64,000 nt of DNA, taken from the NCBI RefSeq assembly GCF_016718685.1, contig NZ_JADKCX010000008.1, positions 62,001 to 126,000 on the forward strand, given 5' to 3'. The notes beneath the pieces are model-generated. The model ran no database searches, was not told the DNA's origin, and saw only the letters and a list, made by a program, of their open reading frames with translations. This document shows positions 20,105 to 28,810 of this stretch, in pieces (position 1 is the stretch's first letter; every line of letters starts with the position of its first letter). The position numbers and the translations under genes were made by a program. The stretch is from Haliscomenobacter sp. (GTDB lineage: Bacteria > Bacteroidota > Bacteroidia > Chitinophagales > Saprospiraceae).

Positions 20105-20599
20105 TTTTTGGACCCCCCCGCCGCCCCCTTTGGTCCCAGATTTTGCGGAACGAGCAGCGGTTTTAATGGCCGCCTTGATCCGAATATAGGTGCCACAACG
20201 GCAGATGTTGCCGTGCATCGCTGCGTCAATTTCTTCGTCGCTGGGTTTGGGATTGTCTTTGAGCAAAGCCGCCGCACTCATGATTTGCCCGGTTTGGCAA
20301 TAGCCGCATTGGGGTACATCGTGCTCAATCCAGGCTTTTTGGAGCGGATGGTCACCATTTTCAGAAAGGCCCTCAATGGTGGTAATCTTCTGATTGCTTA
20401 CCTGCGCAACCGGCAGAGAACAGGAGCGCATGGCCACACCATCCAGGTGAATGGTGCATGCACCGCACATCGCCATGCCACATCCGTACTTGGTGCCCAC
20501 CAAATTGAGGTGGTCTCGAAGTACCCAGAGAATGGGTGTAGTGGGGTCGACATCTACCTGATGCTTTTTCCCGTTGATAGTCAGATTGAAAACTGCCAT
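20102..20599 (-). CDS. Isoquinoline 1-oxidoreductase-like [2Fe-2S] subunit (IorA-type)
   Basis: The small electron-transfer subunit of the molybdenum hydroxylase. The N-terminal plant-ferredoxin-like [2Fe-2S] domain has Cys40, Cys45, Cys48 and Cys60. The helical domain has the second cluster, Cys98, Cys101, Cys133 and Cys135 (QCGYCQTGQ and GNICRCGTY). As written, the frame runs straight through a G-rich run (~20112) into IorB. In the third frame there is a TGA overlapping the IorB ATG (ATGA), the usual layout for this pair, so the fusion is probably an indel artefact. It has no signal of its own and would be exported with the Tat-targeted IorB. Confidence 0.9.
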
Positions 20600-20700
20600 G
20601 ATATTAGGTTTGATTGAATGTACAAATTAAAAGGCTTCTGGCCTCAGAACATTATAGGAATCAAGTCAATAGTTACGAAAATCAAAGCATGATTTATGCA

Positions 20701-22803
20701 TCAGCCAAACTCCCGCTTTTCCCCCAAATAAGGTTGCTGATAAAGCCTGATGCCCCTGGCCCGGACAAGGCATTGGCTAAGGCGCCGAACACTGGGGGAT
20801 AAGGTGGCTCACCCATCCCCGTAGGAGCAATTTCGTTTTTGACAAAATGTACGTCGATGGTCTGCGGCGCCTCTCCCATGCGGATCATCCGGTACTTGTC
20901 GAAGTTGCTTTTGTCGGGCACCCCCTCTTTAAAGGTGATGGAGCCGTACAGGGCCGTACCAATGCCATCCACAATGGCGCCCTCGGTCATGTTGATGGCC
21001 GCGTCCGGGTTGACCACGATGCCGCAGTCCAGGGCGCAACAAACCCTTTTGACAACGGGTTTACCATCCTCCAGCACCAAATCCAAAACCTGGGCGGCGT
21101 AAGAGTTGTGGCTAAAATAGGCGGATACCCCACGGTGAACATTGGTTTGACTTTGTCCCCATCCTGATTTTTCACGTACGAGTTCCAATACACCTGCATA
21201 CCGAGCGGGGTCGTAATCGTTGTTTTTGCCCACGGGGTTGGTTTTGGCGCGGTTCAACAAGTCCAGGCGGAACGCTATGGGGTCTTTGCCCATTGCCTCG
21301 GCCAATTCATCCAAAAAAGACTGCTCAGCACTGGCCATAAAATTGGAGCGGGGCGCCCGAAAAGAGCCTACGGTAATGTTGCTGTCGATGGTCCAATCTT
21401 CAGCAAGGTAATTGTCGATCGCTCCTGCTGGAAAGGCATTCGCGGCGAGCGGGCTTTCCGGGATTCCACCCGTTTTAACGTGAAAGGCGATCAACTGATT
21501 GTTGGCATCCAGCGCTGCCCGATAAGTGGCTTGATAGGCTGGGCGGTAAATGCCGGAGGTCATGTCATCTTCGCGGGTGTACATCAGCTTGATGGGCACC
21601 TCCATTTTTTGGGAGATCAGCGCAGCCTCCAAAGCCCAGTGTGCATAGGAGCGCCGACCGTAACCACCGCCCAGGCGGGTCATTTGGAAATCAATTTTTT
21701 CCAGGGGCATCCCCAGTCTGGCGGCCAATGCCTGTTCCGTAAATTCCGGTTTTTGCAGTGGCCCTACCAACTCCGCTTTTTCTGCCGTTACATGCGCAAA
21801 AAAGTTCATCGGCTCCATACAGTTGTGCGCCAGGTGAGGAGCGGTGTAGGTGCGTTCGATGATTTTGGCGGCGCTTTTAAAGGCGGTTTCGGGGTCGCCA
21901 TCGCGGCGGCGAATGCGACCAGGTTGAGCGGCTAGTTCGGCTATTTTAGCTTGATGCCCAGCGCTGTTTTCCAGCCCGGCGGGAATGCGTACTGACTGTC
22001 TGGATCCCAAACGATTCACCATTTCGGTGCTTTCCGAAATGGGTTCACATTCTATTTTGATGGCCTTTTTGGCTTGCATGACTTCCCAGGTGGAGTTGCC
22101 TACAATCGCCACCACATCGGGGAAAGTGAGGGTGTCAAAAAACTGTTTTTCGTAATCGGCATTCATCACCTTGATGGGGAAAATGGCTTTGATGCCCGGC
22201 ATGTTCCGCGCCGCCGAATCGTCAAAAGATTTTAATTTCAGACCGAAGGCGGGTGGGTGAATGACCATCGCGATCAGCATACCTTCTTTGCGGGAGTCTA
22301 TACCAAACAAGGGTTGGCCCGTAATGATTTTGGTCGCGTCTACATTTTTGCGGGAGCTACCAATAATTTTGAAATCTTTGACTGCTTTGAGGCCTACTTC
22401 TTTGGGCACCGGAATTTGGGCTGCTGCTGAAGCCATTTCGCCGTAAGTGGCCGATTTTCCGCTGGCTTTGTGCGACAATACCCCCGCAGCAGTGCTGATT
22501 TCGGCAACCGGCACTCCCCAGCTTTGCGCAGCTGCTTCCCGCAGCATTTGGCGAGCCGAAGCGCCAGCCATCCGCAGCGTTTGCCAGCTTTGGCGAATGC
22601 CCTGGCTACCACCGATGAATTGGCGGGTGTACAGCGCCGTATTTAAAGGGGCTTGTTCCACCACCACATTTTTCCAATCTACATCCAGTTCCTCCGCCAC
22701 AATCATCGGCATGGAGGTTTTGACGTTTTGTCCACCTTCCGGGTTGGGCGATAAGATCGTGATCGTCAGGTTTTGAATTAAAGTTACTACAATCTCGTCA
22801 ATC
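20701..22803 (-). pseudogene. IorB-type molybdenum subunit 2, N-terminus missing
   Basis: A second large subunit, clearly paralogous to 17834-20104. It lacks the Tat signal and roughly the first 50-60 residues: the recognisable sequence begins at LTITILSPNPEGGQNVKTS, preceded by a stop, and abuts the hydrolase stop codon at 22798. An internal ATG at 22712 (MPMIVAEELDVDW) opens the remaining 672 codons, but a protein from there could not be exported or complete. At the C-terminus, a one-base shift near 20755 moves the proper tail (IRLYQQPYLGEKREFG, stop at 20701) out of frame. It retains GMGEPPYPP and FRAPRSNF. It has no second IorA partner. It looks like a duplicate truncated by deletion. Confidence 0.8.
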
Positions 22804-23878
22804 TAGCCCCTTCTGCTTCAGAAATTGAGACAAGAGGTCTGCAATTTCGAGGTTATTCAGATCCGAAAAGGGGAAGTGGGTATTTCCTTTGATCCCAATT
22901 TCGGGTAAATGAAACGGTTACATCACCACCATGTCGATTCACGGCATCCCGCCACAATTTCGCCATTTCAAGGCGTGCTCGCCAACCATCCTGACCTGGG
23001 TTTTCATTCGGTTTTTCTGGAATAAAATCTCCGTAATAAATGACAATGGGAATTTTAGTCAGCTTCATAAAGTCAGACATGGGTACTCCCAGAGCAGACA
23101 AAGGCCCCGCAGAACTGGGTATGGGCGCAGGTACTTCACCTTCAGGGAATAAGAATCCACTCCCTGGTTCATAACATGCAATGGCTTTTACATTGCTGTT
23201 TTTAACGGCAGTTGCCCAACCAAAGCCCCCCGAATGAGAATGCGTAACGAGGATACCCGCACCGATTTTATCAAAAAGTTTGGAAGTGGCATTGGTAATC
23301 GCCTCCGAATCAAAACCACCGATATTGGGGACCATTTGGCGGAAGTATTGATTCAAGGTTTCTTCGTCTTTCGCAAACTGCACGCCGGGAAAATATTCCT
23401 TTCCAATGCCTACTCTAAAGGTGCCAAACCAGGTTTGTTCATCGGGAGTGGGGGTGATGGTTGCTTCTACCGTACTCCTGCTCGCATTGCCTCTACGCGG
23501 TTGATCAATCAGGTAAACACCAAATCCGCGCCTGAGGAAGATGTTGCTAAATCCTTCACGGCCATCCGGCGTGGTGCCCCAGGTTTTGGAAAACTGCCCG
23601 ATGCCATGCCAAAATACCAAAGGTAATTTTCGGGCATTGGCGGGTATTTGATAGGTAATGTAGGCATGGTCACCATGAAAAGTTTGTCCCTCAGGTGTTC
23701 TTTTGATGGGGTCGAAAGTACCGGGGTTGGTGATGACTGTACCGCCCACTGCAAAACTGCCTTGTTCTTTAATCAGCAAAAGCCCCTTATTGCTTGACGC
23801 ACAAGCGGTAAAGAGGAGTGAGATAACTCCTAACCATAAATAGCTTTGTTTTGATTTCCTTCTTTTGGTATTGTTCAT
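22798..23878 (-). CDS. Secreted alpha/beta hydrolase lipoprotein, frameshift near C-terminus
   Basis: A 360-residue alpha/beta hydrolase. The start chosen (ATG 23878, MNNTKRRKSKQS) gives a leader with lipobox LFTAC; the upstream in-frame ATG at 23971 lies inside the promoter element. The oxyanion/strand motif is VFWHGIGQFSKTW, the nucleophile Ser sits in THSHSGGFGWA, and YLIDQPRRGNASRS follows the family pattern. Translation as written stops at 22853 with an unrelated tail. A one-base shift near 22915 gives LPEIGIKGNTHFPFSDLNNL, with the C-terminal catalytic His in GNTHF, and a natural stop at 22798. Substrate unknown. Its promoter faces the AraC gene and carries the element shared with 27673-27742. 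Confidence 0.82.
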
Positions 23879-23898
23879 GCAGTCTGAAGTTAACCTTA

Positions 23899-23968
23899 CA
23901 AAGGTCTCTACATTTCCCCAGCTCTTTAGTATACAAACTACAGTATGTTCTACCATTTTTACTGATTC
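23899..23968. promoter_or_regulatory. Conserved divergent-promoter element, copy A
   Basis: Holds three blocks: CAAAGGT (23899), GTATACAAACTAC (23929-23941) and TCTACCATTTTTACTGATTC (23949-23968). The same blocks recur at exactly the same spacing at 27673-27742 in front of the other divergent pair of the cluster. It lies between the hydrolase and the AraC regulator, so binding by that regulator is a natural inference. On the minus strand CAAAGGT reads ACCTTTG, close to a TAnnTTTG -7 box for the hydrolase. Confidence 0.7.
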
Positions 23969-24031
23969 CAAGTTCGGTATCGTTATTCCATTTGGGAACT
24001 CCCTAAATTTGCAGCAGAAAACAACAATGAC

Positions 24032-24943
24032 ATGGAAGGCACCTACAGATTTGAAACCATCAGTTCATACAATGATTTGAACAACCACAAGACCTTGCAC
24101 CCTTTGGTGAGTGTCATTGATTTGTCCAAAGCAAAGCCAAGATCCTGGGGGGGCGCAAAAACCGTTAGGATTCGTTATGATTTTTATTGCATTTTTTTGA
24201 AAGAAGTAAACTGTGGTGACTTAAAATACGGTCGACATTACTACGATTATCAGGAAGGCACCCTGGTTTTTCTTGCTCCAGGGCAGGTAACGGAAATAGA
24301 AAACAACGGCGAAGTGTACCAACCGATGGGACATGCCCTGGTCTTTCATCCCGACTTAATTCGAGGAACCGCCCTGGCTAAAGCCATCGATGCTTATAAT
24401 TTTTTCAGCTACCAATCCAACGAAGCCCTCCACTTGTCCGACCGGGAACGGCAGATTGTGATGGACTGTTTTTCAAAAATAGAGTTTGAACTACAACAAA
24501 ATGTTGACAAGCACAGCAAAAAACTGATTGCCTCCAATATTGAGTTGTTCCTGAATTATTGCGAACGGTTTTATGACCGCCAGTTCATCACCAGAGACAA
24601 TGTCAATAAAGGGATTTTGGAAAAATTTGAAGACTTGTTGAATGGCTATTTTTCATCCGACAACCCCCAACTCATCGGCTTGCCTTCGGTGGCCTATTTT
24701 GCCAATGAACTGCATTTGTCGGCCAACTATTTTGGCGATTTAATCAAAAAAGAAACCGGGCAATCCGCCAAAGAATACGTTCAAAGCAAAATTATTGAGG
24801 TAGCTAAAACCAAGGTATTTCACAGCGATAAAACCGTGAATGAAATTGCATTCGAAATGGGTTTCAAGTACCCGCAGCACTTTACCAGGTTGTTCAAGCA
24901 GAGGGTAGGTCACACTCCAAATGAGTACAGGAATTTGAACTAG
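24032..24943 (+). CDS. AraC-family transcriptional regulator
   Basis: A 303-residue regulator with a cupin-like N-terminal sensing half (GTLVFLAPGQVTEIENNG) and a C-terminal double helix-turn-helix. The latter runs FANELHLSANYFGDLIKKETGQSAKEYVQ, then VNEIAFEMGFKYPQHFTRLFKQRVGHTPNEYR, the classic AraC signature. It is transcribed away from the alpha/beta hydrolase and stands in the middle of a cluster with two DUF4440 proteins, a carboxylesterase and an aldo/keto reductase. The conserved element found twice in the cluster is its best candidate site. The inducer is unknown. Confidence 0.92.
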   Translation: MEGTYRFETISSYNDLNNHKTLHPLVSVIDLSKAKPRSWGGAKTVRIRYDFYCIFLKEVNCGDLKYGRHYYDYQEGTLVFLAPGQVTEIENNGEVYQPMGHALVFHPDLIRGTALAKAIDAYNFFSYQSNEALHLSDRERQIVMDCFSKIEFELQQNVDKHSKKLIASNIELFLNYCERFYDRQFITRDNVNKGILEKFEDLLNGYFSSDNPQLIGLPSVAYFANELHLSANYFGDLIKKETGQSAKEYVQSKIIEVAKTKVFHSDKTVNEIAFEMGFKYPQHFTRLFKQRVGHTPNEYRNLN

Positions 24944-24964
24944 ATATTTTTTTCGCCACGAAGA

Positions 24965-24989
24965 CACAAAGGAACAAAGTGCCTTTGTG
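24965..24989. repeat. Small inverted repeat after the AraC gene
   Basis: CACAAAGG (24965-24972) and CCTTTGTG (24982-24989) form an 8-bp stem with a 9-base loop. It lies between the AraC gene and the DUF4440 gene and could be a weak terminator or processing hairpin. It lacks a T run. Confidence 0.4.
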
Positions 24990-25010
24990 CTGAAAAACCA
25001 ATCAAAATCT

Positions 25011-25463
25011 ATGAAAAACACAATCTTCACGCTAGGCTTACTCTTCTTGTGTATAGCCTCAACTATTGCCCAATCCTCCTCCGAGGAACAAAAAATCATC
25101 CAACTCTCCAAAGACAAATGGCAATGGATGGCCGACAAAAATGTGGACAAACTTGAACCACTTTTTGACGACAAAGCAAAGTTTGTCCACATGAGCGGCA
25201 CCTGGAAAAAAGCCGAGGAGCTCGAAATCATCAAAACCGGAAGTATCTGGTACAAGGAAGCTAAAGTCCATGATACGGCCGTAGAAATTTCTGGAAAAAC
25301 GGCCATCGTCTGGAACCGCATTACCCTTGTGGCCATGGTCCGGGGAAATGAGGCCATCACGGAATTTACAGTGACCGAAGTTTACCAAAAACAAGGTAAA
25401 AATTGGAAAATGTTGGCGCTGACCTTTAGCAGCGTGCGGGACACGCATCAGATTAAAAAATAA
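25011..25463 (+). CDS. Secreted SnoaL-like/DUF4440 protein 1
   Basis: A 150-residue exported protein of the NTF2/SnoaL-like fold (DUF4440). The signal peptide ends at STIAQ. The helix-rich start EEQKIIQLSKDKWQWMADKNVDKLEPLFDDKAKFVHMSG and strands VEISGKTAIVWNRITL and FTVTEVYQKQGKNWKMLAL are typical. The start at 25011 is preferred to the upstream in-frame codon because it begins a normal signal peptide. The paralog at 27000-27641 shares KWQWMADKNV. Such proteins bind small hydrophobic ligands or act as isomerase-like enzymes; no catalytic role can be fixed here. Confidence 0.85.
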   Translation: MKNTIFTLGLLFLCIASTIAQSSSEEQKIIQLSKDKWQWMADKNVDKLEPLFDDKAKFVHMSGTWKKAEELEIIKTGSIWYKEAKVHDTAVEISGKTAIVWNRITLVAMVRGNEAITEFTVTEVYQKQGKNWKMLALTFSSVRDTHQIKK

Positions 25464-25484
25464 GCTTGAACAACAGCCAAAAAT

Positions 25485-25526
25485 AAAAAGATCATCAAGC
25501 AGGTTATTCCGATTGATGATCTTTTT
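25485..25526. terminator. Bidirectional rho-independent terminator
   Basis: AAAAAGATCATCAA (25485-25498) is perfectly complementary to TTGATGATCTTTTT (25513-25526), a 14-bp stem with a 14-base loop and T runs on both strands. It separates the convergent DUF4440 and carboxylesterase genes. Confidence 0.88.
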
Positions 25527-25552
25527 TATTTTCAATGAATACCCTATTCTGA

Positions 25553-27166
25553 TTAAATACCCCGTGATTGTAGGGTAGCCCTCAACTTAAAGGCCTTTTC
25601 AATCACGTTCAGTCTTGCCTTCCGGGGATCGGGTTTGCCAACTACCTTCCCACTCAACTCAACATCAAGAATCTCTTCTTTTTGGGTAGTGTAAAGCGGC
25701 CACACTGGCAGTCCCTTGCCATTTGGATTGCCCGTTTTGGCGAAATTTGCCCAATAGATATTCATGGTATTCGCCAGCTCTTTCTCATCCGCTGTTGCCT
25801 CAGCTTGCGCGCCCCAGCGGGCATTGAGCGTGTTGAATACAAAAGAGACATCTGATCCGTGACCGGCACCGTACCGCGCCCGCGCCTGCATTGCAGCAGG
25901 GACGTAACCGAATTGAAATAGATAGGCAGGTGCACCTTTGGCAACAAAAGCCCTTGCCGTCATACGTCCTGGCTCACCCCACGCCCAGTCGGTGTTAAAC
26001 TTGGTGATTACTTCAGCGAATTCTTTGTCACCATTGGGATCAAAGGCCGCTTTAGCCTCAGCTTCAAATTCTCCAAAAAGAGAAAACAGGGCTTCCTTTG
26101 ATGTGCTGGTATTGACAAATGGCCCACCTATTTCCGCACTACAATTCCCGATGATGATGGGAATACCAGGCTGCCGTCCGGCTTTGTAGGCGCTCTCCGC
26201 TGTTTCTACCACCAGTTTACCATCGAGGATCGGACCGGAGTAGGTACGAGGACCGCCCTGGCCATCCGTTTCCTGACCTCCATCCACAATCTGCTCCACG
26301 CTCAGGGCGCGCAGTTTAGCCAATCCGGGTGCGTCGGTGCTCTCAATCTTATGTTTGCGCGCAAAATTTATCCCAATTGTTTCTGCCGAAACAGGGTATA
26401 GCGGATCTGCATTTTCCTGACGCATCGGTCTGCCAGTAAGCACCCCATCACGGCCACCGCCCGATTCGCTGATCACCTTATGAAAAAGACCTCTGGCAGC
26501 GGGTATGCTTAATAGTGAATGTACCGAAACGCCTCCTGCTGAAAACCCGAAAATGGTCACGTTCTTAGGATCGCCCCCAAATGCGGCAATGTTCTTTTGA
26601 ATCCACTTCAGCGCAGCAATCTGATCCATATAGGCGTAACTGCCCTTGAGTTCTTCAGGGTGTTCCTGGCTCAAGGCGGGAAAGGCAAAATGACCGAGTC
26701 GACCAAGCCGGTAATTAATGGTCATCAGGATGACGCCTTGTTTGGCAAATGCATTTCCTGCCGTGCCAGCACCAGAACCGCTACCTCCCACAAAAGCGCC
26801 TCCGTGAATCCAAACCATCACAGGCAATTTTGATTTTTTAGTGGCTTTAGCGGGTGCCCACACATTCAGAAAAAGACAATCTTCGCAAGTGATTGCGGTG
26901 GAACCCGGAAAAGTACGCTGTGGGCAATCCGCACAGAACTTGGTGGCATCTCGAACACCTTTCCAAGGGCTTACAGGCTGTGGCGGGCGCCAGCGAAATT
27001 CACCGACCGGTGGGGCTGCGTAAGGAATACCTTTGAAGACAGTAGCATCGCCTTCGATTACTCCTCGTACTACGCCTGTAGCAGTTTTCACTTCTGGAGC
27101 TGTTTGCGCATACATAAGGGTATTGATGACTAAAAGCAAAAAAATTGCGATCGATGTTTTTTTCAT
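25553..27166 (-). CDS. Secreted type-B carboxylesterase
   Basis: A 537-residue carboxylesterase/lipase of the type-B (cholinesterase-like) family. The signal peptide ends at LMYAQ. The hallmark EDCLFLNVWAP (residues ~95-105), the oxyanion HGGAF (121-125), the nucleophile Ser209 in FGFSAGG, and His in AGHGSDVSFVF are all present. It hydrolyses carboxylic esters in the periplasm. Its 5' end overlaps by 167 bases the DUF4440 reading frame at 27000-27641, on the same strand but in another frame. The promoter is shared with that gene upstream of 27641. Confidence 0.93.
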   Translation of the reverse strand: MKKTSIAIFLLLVINTLMYAQTAPEVKTATGVVRGVIEGDATVFKGIPYAAPPVGEFRWRPPQPVSPWKGVRDATKFCADCPQRTFPGSTAITCEDCLFLNVWAPAKATKKSKLPVMVWIHGGAFVGGSGSGAGTAGNAFAKQGVILMTINYRLGRLGHFAFPALSQEHPEELKGSYAYMDQIAALKWIQKNIAAFGGDPKNVTIFGFSAGGVSVHSLLSIPAARGLFHKVISESGGGRDGVLTGRPMRQENADPLYPVSAETIGINFARKHKIESTDAPGLAKLRALSVEQIVDGGQETDGQGGPRTYSGPILDGKLVVETAESAYKAGRQPGIPIIIGNCSAEIGGPFVNTSTSKEALFSLFGEFEAEAKAAFDPNGDKEFAEVITKFNTDWAWGEPGRMTARAFVAKGAPAYLFQFGYVPAAMQARARYGAGHGSDVSFVFNTLNARWGAQAEATADEKELANTMNIYWANFAKTGNPNGKGLPVWPLYTTQKEEILDVELSGKVVGKPDPRKARLNVIEKAFKLRATLQSRGI

Positions 27167-27641
27167 TTTCAGTTTGTTTTAGAGCAGGCATGCTATTGTG
27201 GTGTGAATTAGGAGTCATCAACTTGGTGAAGGACAAGGAGCCCATCTTCCAGGAACCTTTTTCTTTCACATACACTTCAGTCACCATAAATGGGTTGGTC
27301 ACTTCATTGCCGCCAACTACAGCCAACAAGGTTATCCGGTTTAACAGGATAGCTGTATTTTCAATGATTTGAACAGACACTTCATGAATGTCTGCCTTCT
27401 TGTAATGAATTCCTCCACTACCAATAATATTGAGTTCCCGTTCTTTACCCCAGGATCCGCCCATATGCACAAAAACTGATTTTTCATCAAACAGATCTTT
27501 CAGTTTTTCCACGTTTTTATCGGCCATCCATTGCCATTTCTCTTTGGAGAGATTGATAATTTCCTGATCTGCCGTGTTTTGCGCGAGGACACCTTCAATA
27601 CTTAAGACCGTAAGTACCATTGCAAGAATTGATGCTTTCAT
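27000..27641 (-). CDS. Secreted SnoaL-like/DUF4440 protein 2, over-long C-terminus
   Basis: A paralog of 25011-25463: signal peptide ending VLAQ, then INLSKEKWQWMADKNVEKLKDLFDEKSVFVHMGG and SVQIIENTAILLNRITLLAV. The family fold is complete at about LSFTKLMTP (near 27210). The remaining ~65 residues are arginine/serine-rich and unlike the family, and they overlap the start of the carboxylesterase. A one-base shift near 27215 would reach a TAA at once, so the true stop is probably there and the overlap an artefact. It is first in a two-gene minus-strand operon controlled by the 27673-27742 element. Confidence 0.75.
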   Translation of the reverse strand: MKASILAMVLTVLSIEGVLAQNTADQEIINLSKEKWQWMADKNVEKLKDLFDEKSVFVHMGGSWGKERELNIIGSGGIHYKKADIHEVSVQIIENTAILLNRITLLAVVGGNEVTNPFMVTEVYVKEKGSWKMGSLSFTKLMTPNSHHNSMPALKQTENEKNIDRNFFAFSHQYPYVCANSSRSENCYRRSTRSNRRRCYCLQRYSLRSPTGR

Positions 27642-27672
27642 AGAGTTGTTTTATTGATAGATTATCATGGTG

Positions 27673-27742
27673 CAAAGGTGCCCTGATTCCAGTTCTGGGG
27701 AGGTATACAAACTACTGGTTTATCTACCACTTTCACTGATTC
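27673..27742. promoter_or_regulatory. Conserved divergent-promoter element, copy B
   Basis: Second copy of the element at 23899-23968: CAAAGGT (27673), GTATACAAACTAC (27703-27715, identical) and TCTACCACTTTCACTGATTC (27723-27742, two changes). The spacings of 30 and 20 bases are identical to copy A. It lies between the DUF4440/carboxylesterase operon and the aldo/keto reductase. Confidence 0.7.
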
Positions 27743-27818
27743 GGCTCAGCTGCGTTCGAAGTCGGGGGGAGAACCCTTAAGTTTGATTGAAATTTTAAAA
27801 AGCAGCTTTCAATAAAAG

Positions 27819-28670
27819 ATGCAAAAAGTTAAACTGAACAATGGCATTGAAATGCCTATACTTGGGTTTGGGGTTTTTCAGGTAAGCGACCTGGAAGAAT
27901 GTGAAAGAAGTGTAATGGATGCCCTCAGCGTCGGCTATCGTTTGGTTGACACGGCTGCTTCTTACGGCAATGAAGAGGCCGTTGGCAAAGCGGTCAAAAA
28001 TAGTGGGGTACCAAGGGAAGAGCTCTTTATCACCACCAAGCTTTGGATTCAGTCAAATGGTTATGAAGGCACCAAAAGGGCTTTTGACCACTCCATGAAA
28101 CAATTGCAACTGGATTATTTGGATTTGTACCTGATGCACCAACCCTTTGGGGATGTGTACGGCTCCTGGCGAGCCATGCAGGAATTGTACAAAGAAGGGC
28201 GAATCAGAGCAATTGGGGTAAGCAATTTTCAGCCTGACCGGCTGATTGACCTGATTGTTCACAACGAAATCATTCCTGCGGTCAATCAGATTGAAACACA
28301 CCCATTTAACCAGCAAATTGAGACCCAAAATTTCTTGCAGGAAAACAGTATACAGATTGAATCCTGGGGTCCCTTTGCTGAAGGAAAAAATGACATCTTT
28401 CACAATGAATTGTTGCGCTCAATTGGGAAGAAATACCATAAAACGATTGCGCAGGTTGTTCTCCGCTGGCTTACGCAACGCTGCATTGTCGCCATCCCCA
28501 AATCAGTTCGCAAAGAAAGAATGGAAGAGAATTTCAATAGCTTTGATTTTGAACTGAGCCCTGAAGATATGGAGGCGATTAAAACGCTGGACACAAAGAC
28601 CAGTAGCTTCTTTGATCATCGGGATCCAGCAATGGTGAAATGGTTGGGTGGGTATAAAGTTGGACTTTAG
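27819..28670 (+). CDS. Aldo/keto reductase (2,5-diketo-gluconate reductase-like)
   Basis: A 283-residue cytoplasmic NADPH-dependent oxidoreductase of the AKR superfamily. The catalytic tetrad is Asp44 and Tyr49 (VDTAASYGNE), Lys74 (TTKLW) and His107 (YLMHQP). The signature IRAIGVSNFQPDRL and the cofactor-binding AIPKSVRKERMEENFNSFDF are clear. It has no export signal. It diverges from the DUF4440/carboxylesterase operon across copy B of the conserved element, so it is probably under the same AraC regulator. Carbonyl reduction is certain at family level; the substrate is not known. Confidence 0.94.
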   Translation: MQKVKLNNGIEMPILGFGVFQVSDLEECERSVMDALSVGYRLVDTAASYGNEEAVGKAVKNSGVPREELFITTKLWIQSNGYEGTKRAFDHSMKQLQLDYLDLYLMHQPFGDVYGSWRAMQELYKEGRIRAIGVSNFQPDRLIDLIVHNEIIPAVNQIETHPFNQQIETQNFLQENSIQIESWGPFAEGKNDIFHNELLRSIGKKYHKTIAQVVLRWLTQRCIVAIPKSVRKERMEENFNSFDFELSPEDMEAIKTLDTKTSSFFDHRDPAMVKWLGGYKVGL

Positions 28671-28759
28671 TGACTGAAAATTCAACAGGTAACATCAAGA
28701 ATTTTCAGCTTTAAACCAAAGCGGCAAAATGAGCACAAAGCACAGAACATGTTTGACAA

Positions 28760-28798
28760 TCGGGAGTTCGAAGGTAAATGATATCCCCGAACTCCCGA
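28760..28798. terminator. Terminator-like hairpin
   Basis: TCGGGAGTTCG (28760-28770) and CGAACTCCCGA (28788-28798) form a perfect 11-bp stem with a 17-base loop between convergent genes. No strong T run follows, so it may also be one of the dispersed palindromes of this genome. Confidence 0.6.
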
Positions 28799-28810
28799 AT
28801 CCTTCAGCCC

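Noticed and set aside
20102..20599. A genuine IorA-IorB fusion protein
   Set aside because: The junction is a G-rich run, and another frame gives the normal ATGA stop-start overlap, so an indel is the simpler reading.
19400..20617. Long plus-strand open frame (405 codons) opposite IorA/IorB
   Set aside because: The minus strand has Fe-S cysteine motifs and a Tat signal; the plus-strand product has no family features.
23879..23971. Upstream start for the alpha/beta hydrolase at 23971
   Set aside because: It would place the conserved promoter element inside the gene and put extra residues ahead of a normal lipoprotein leader.
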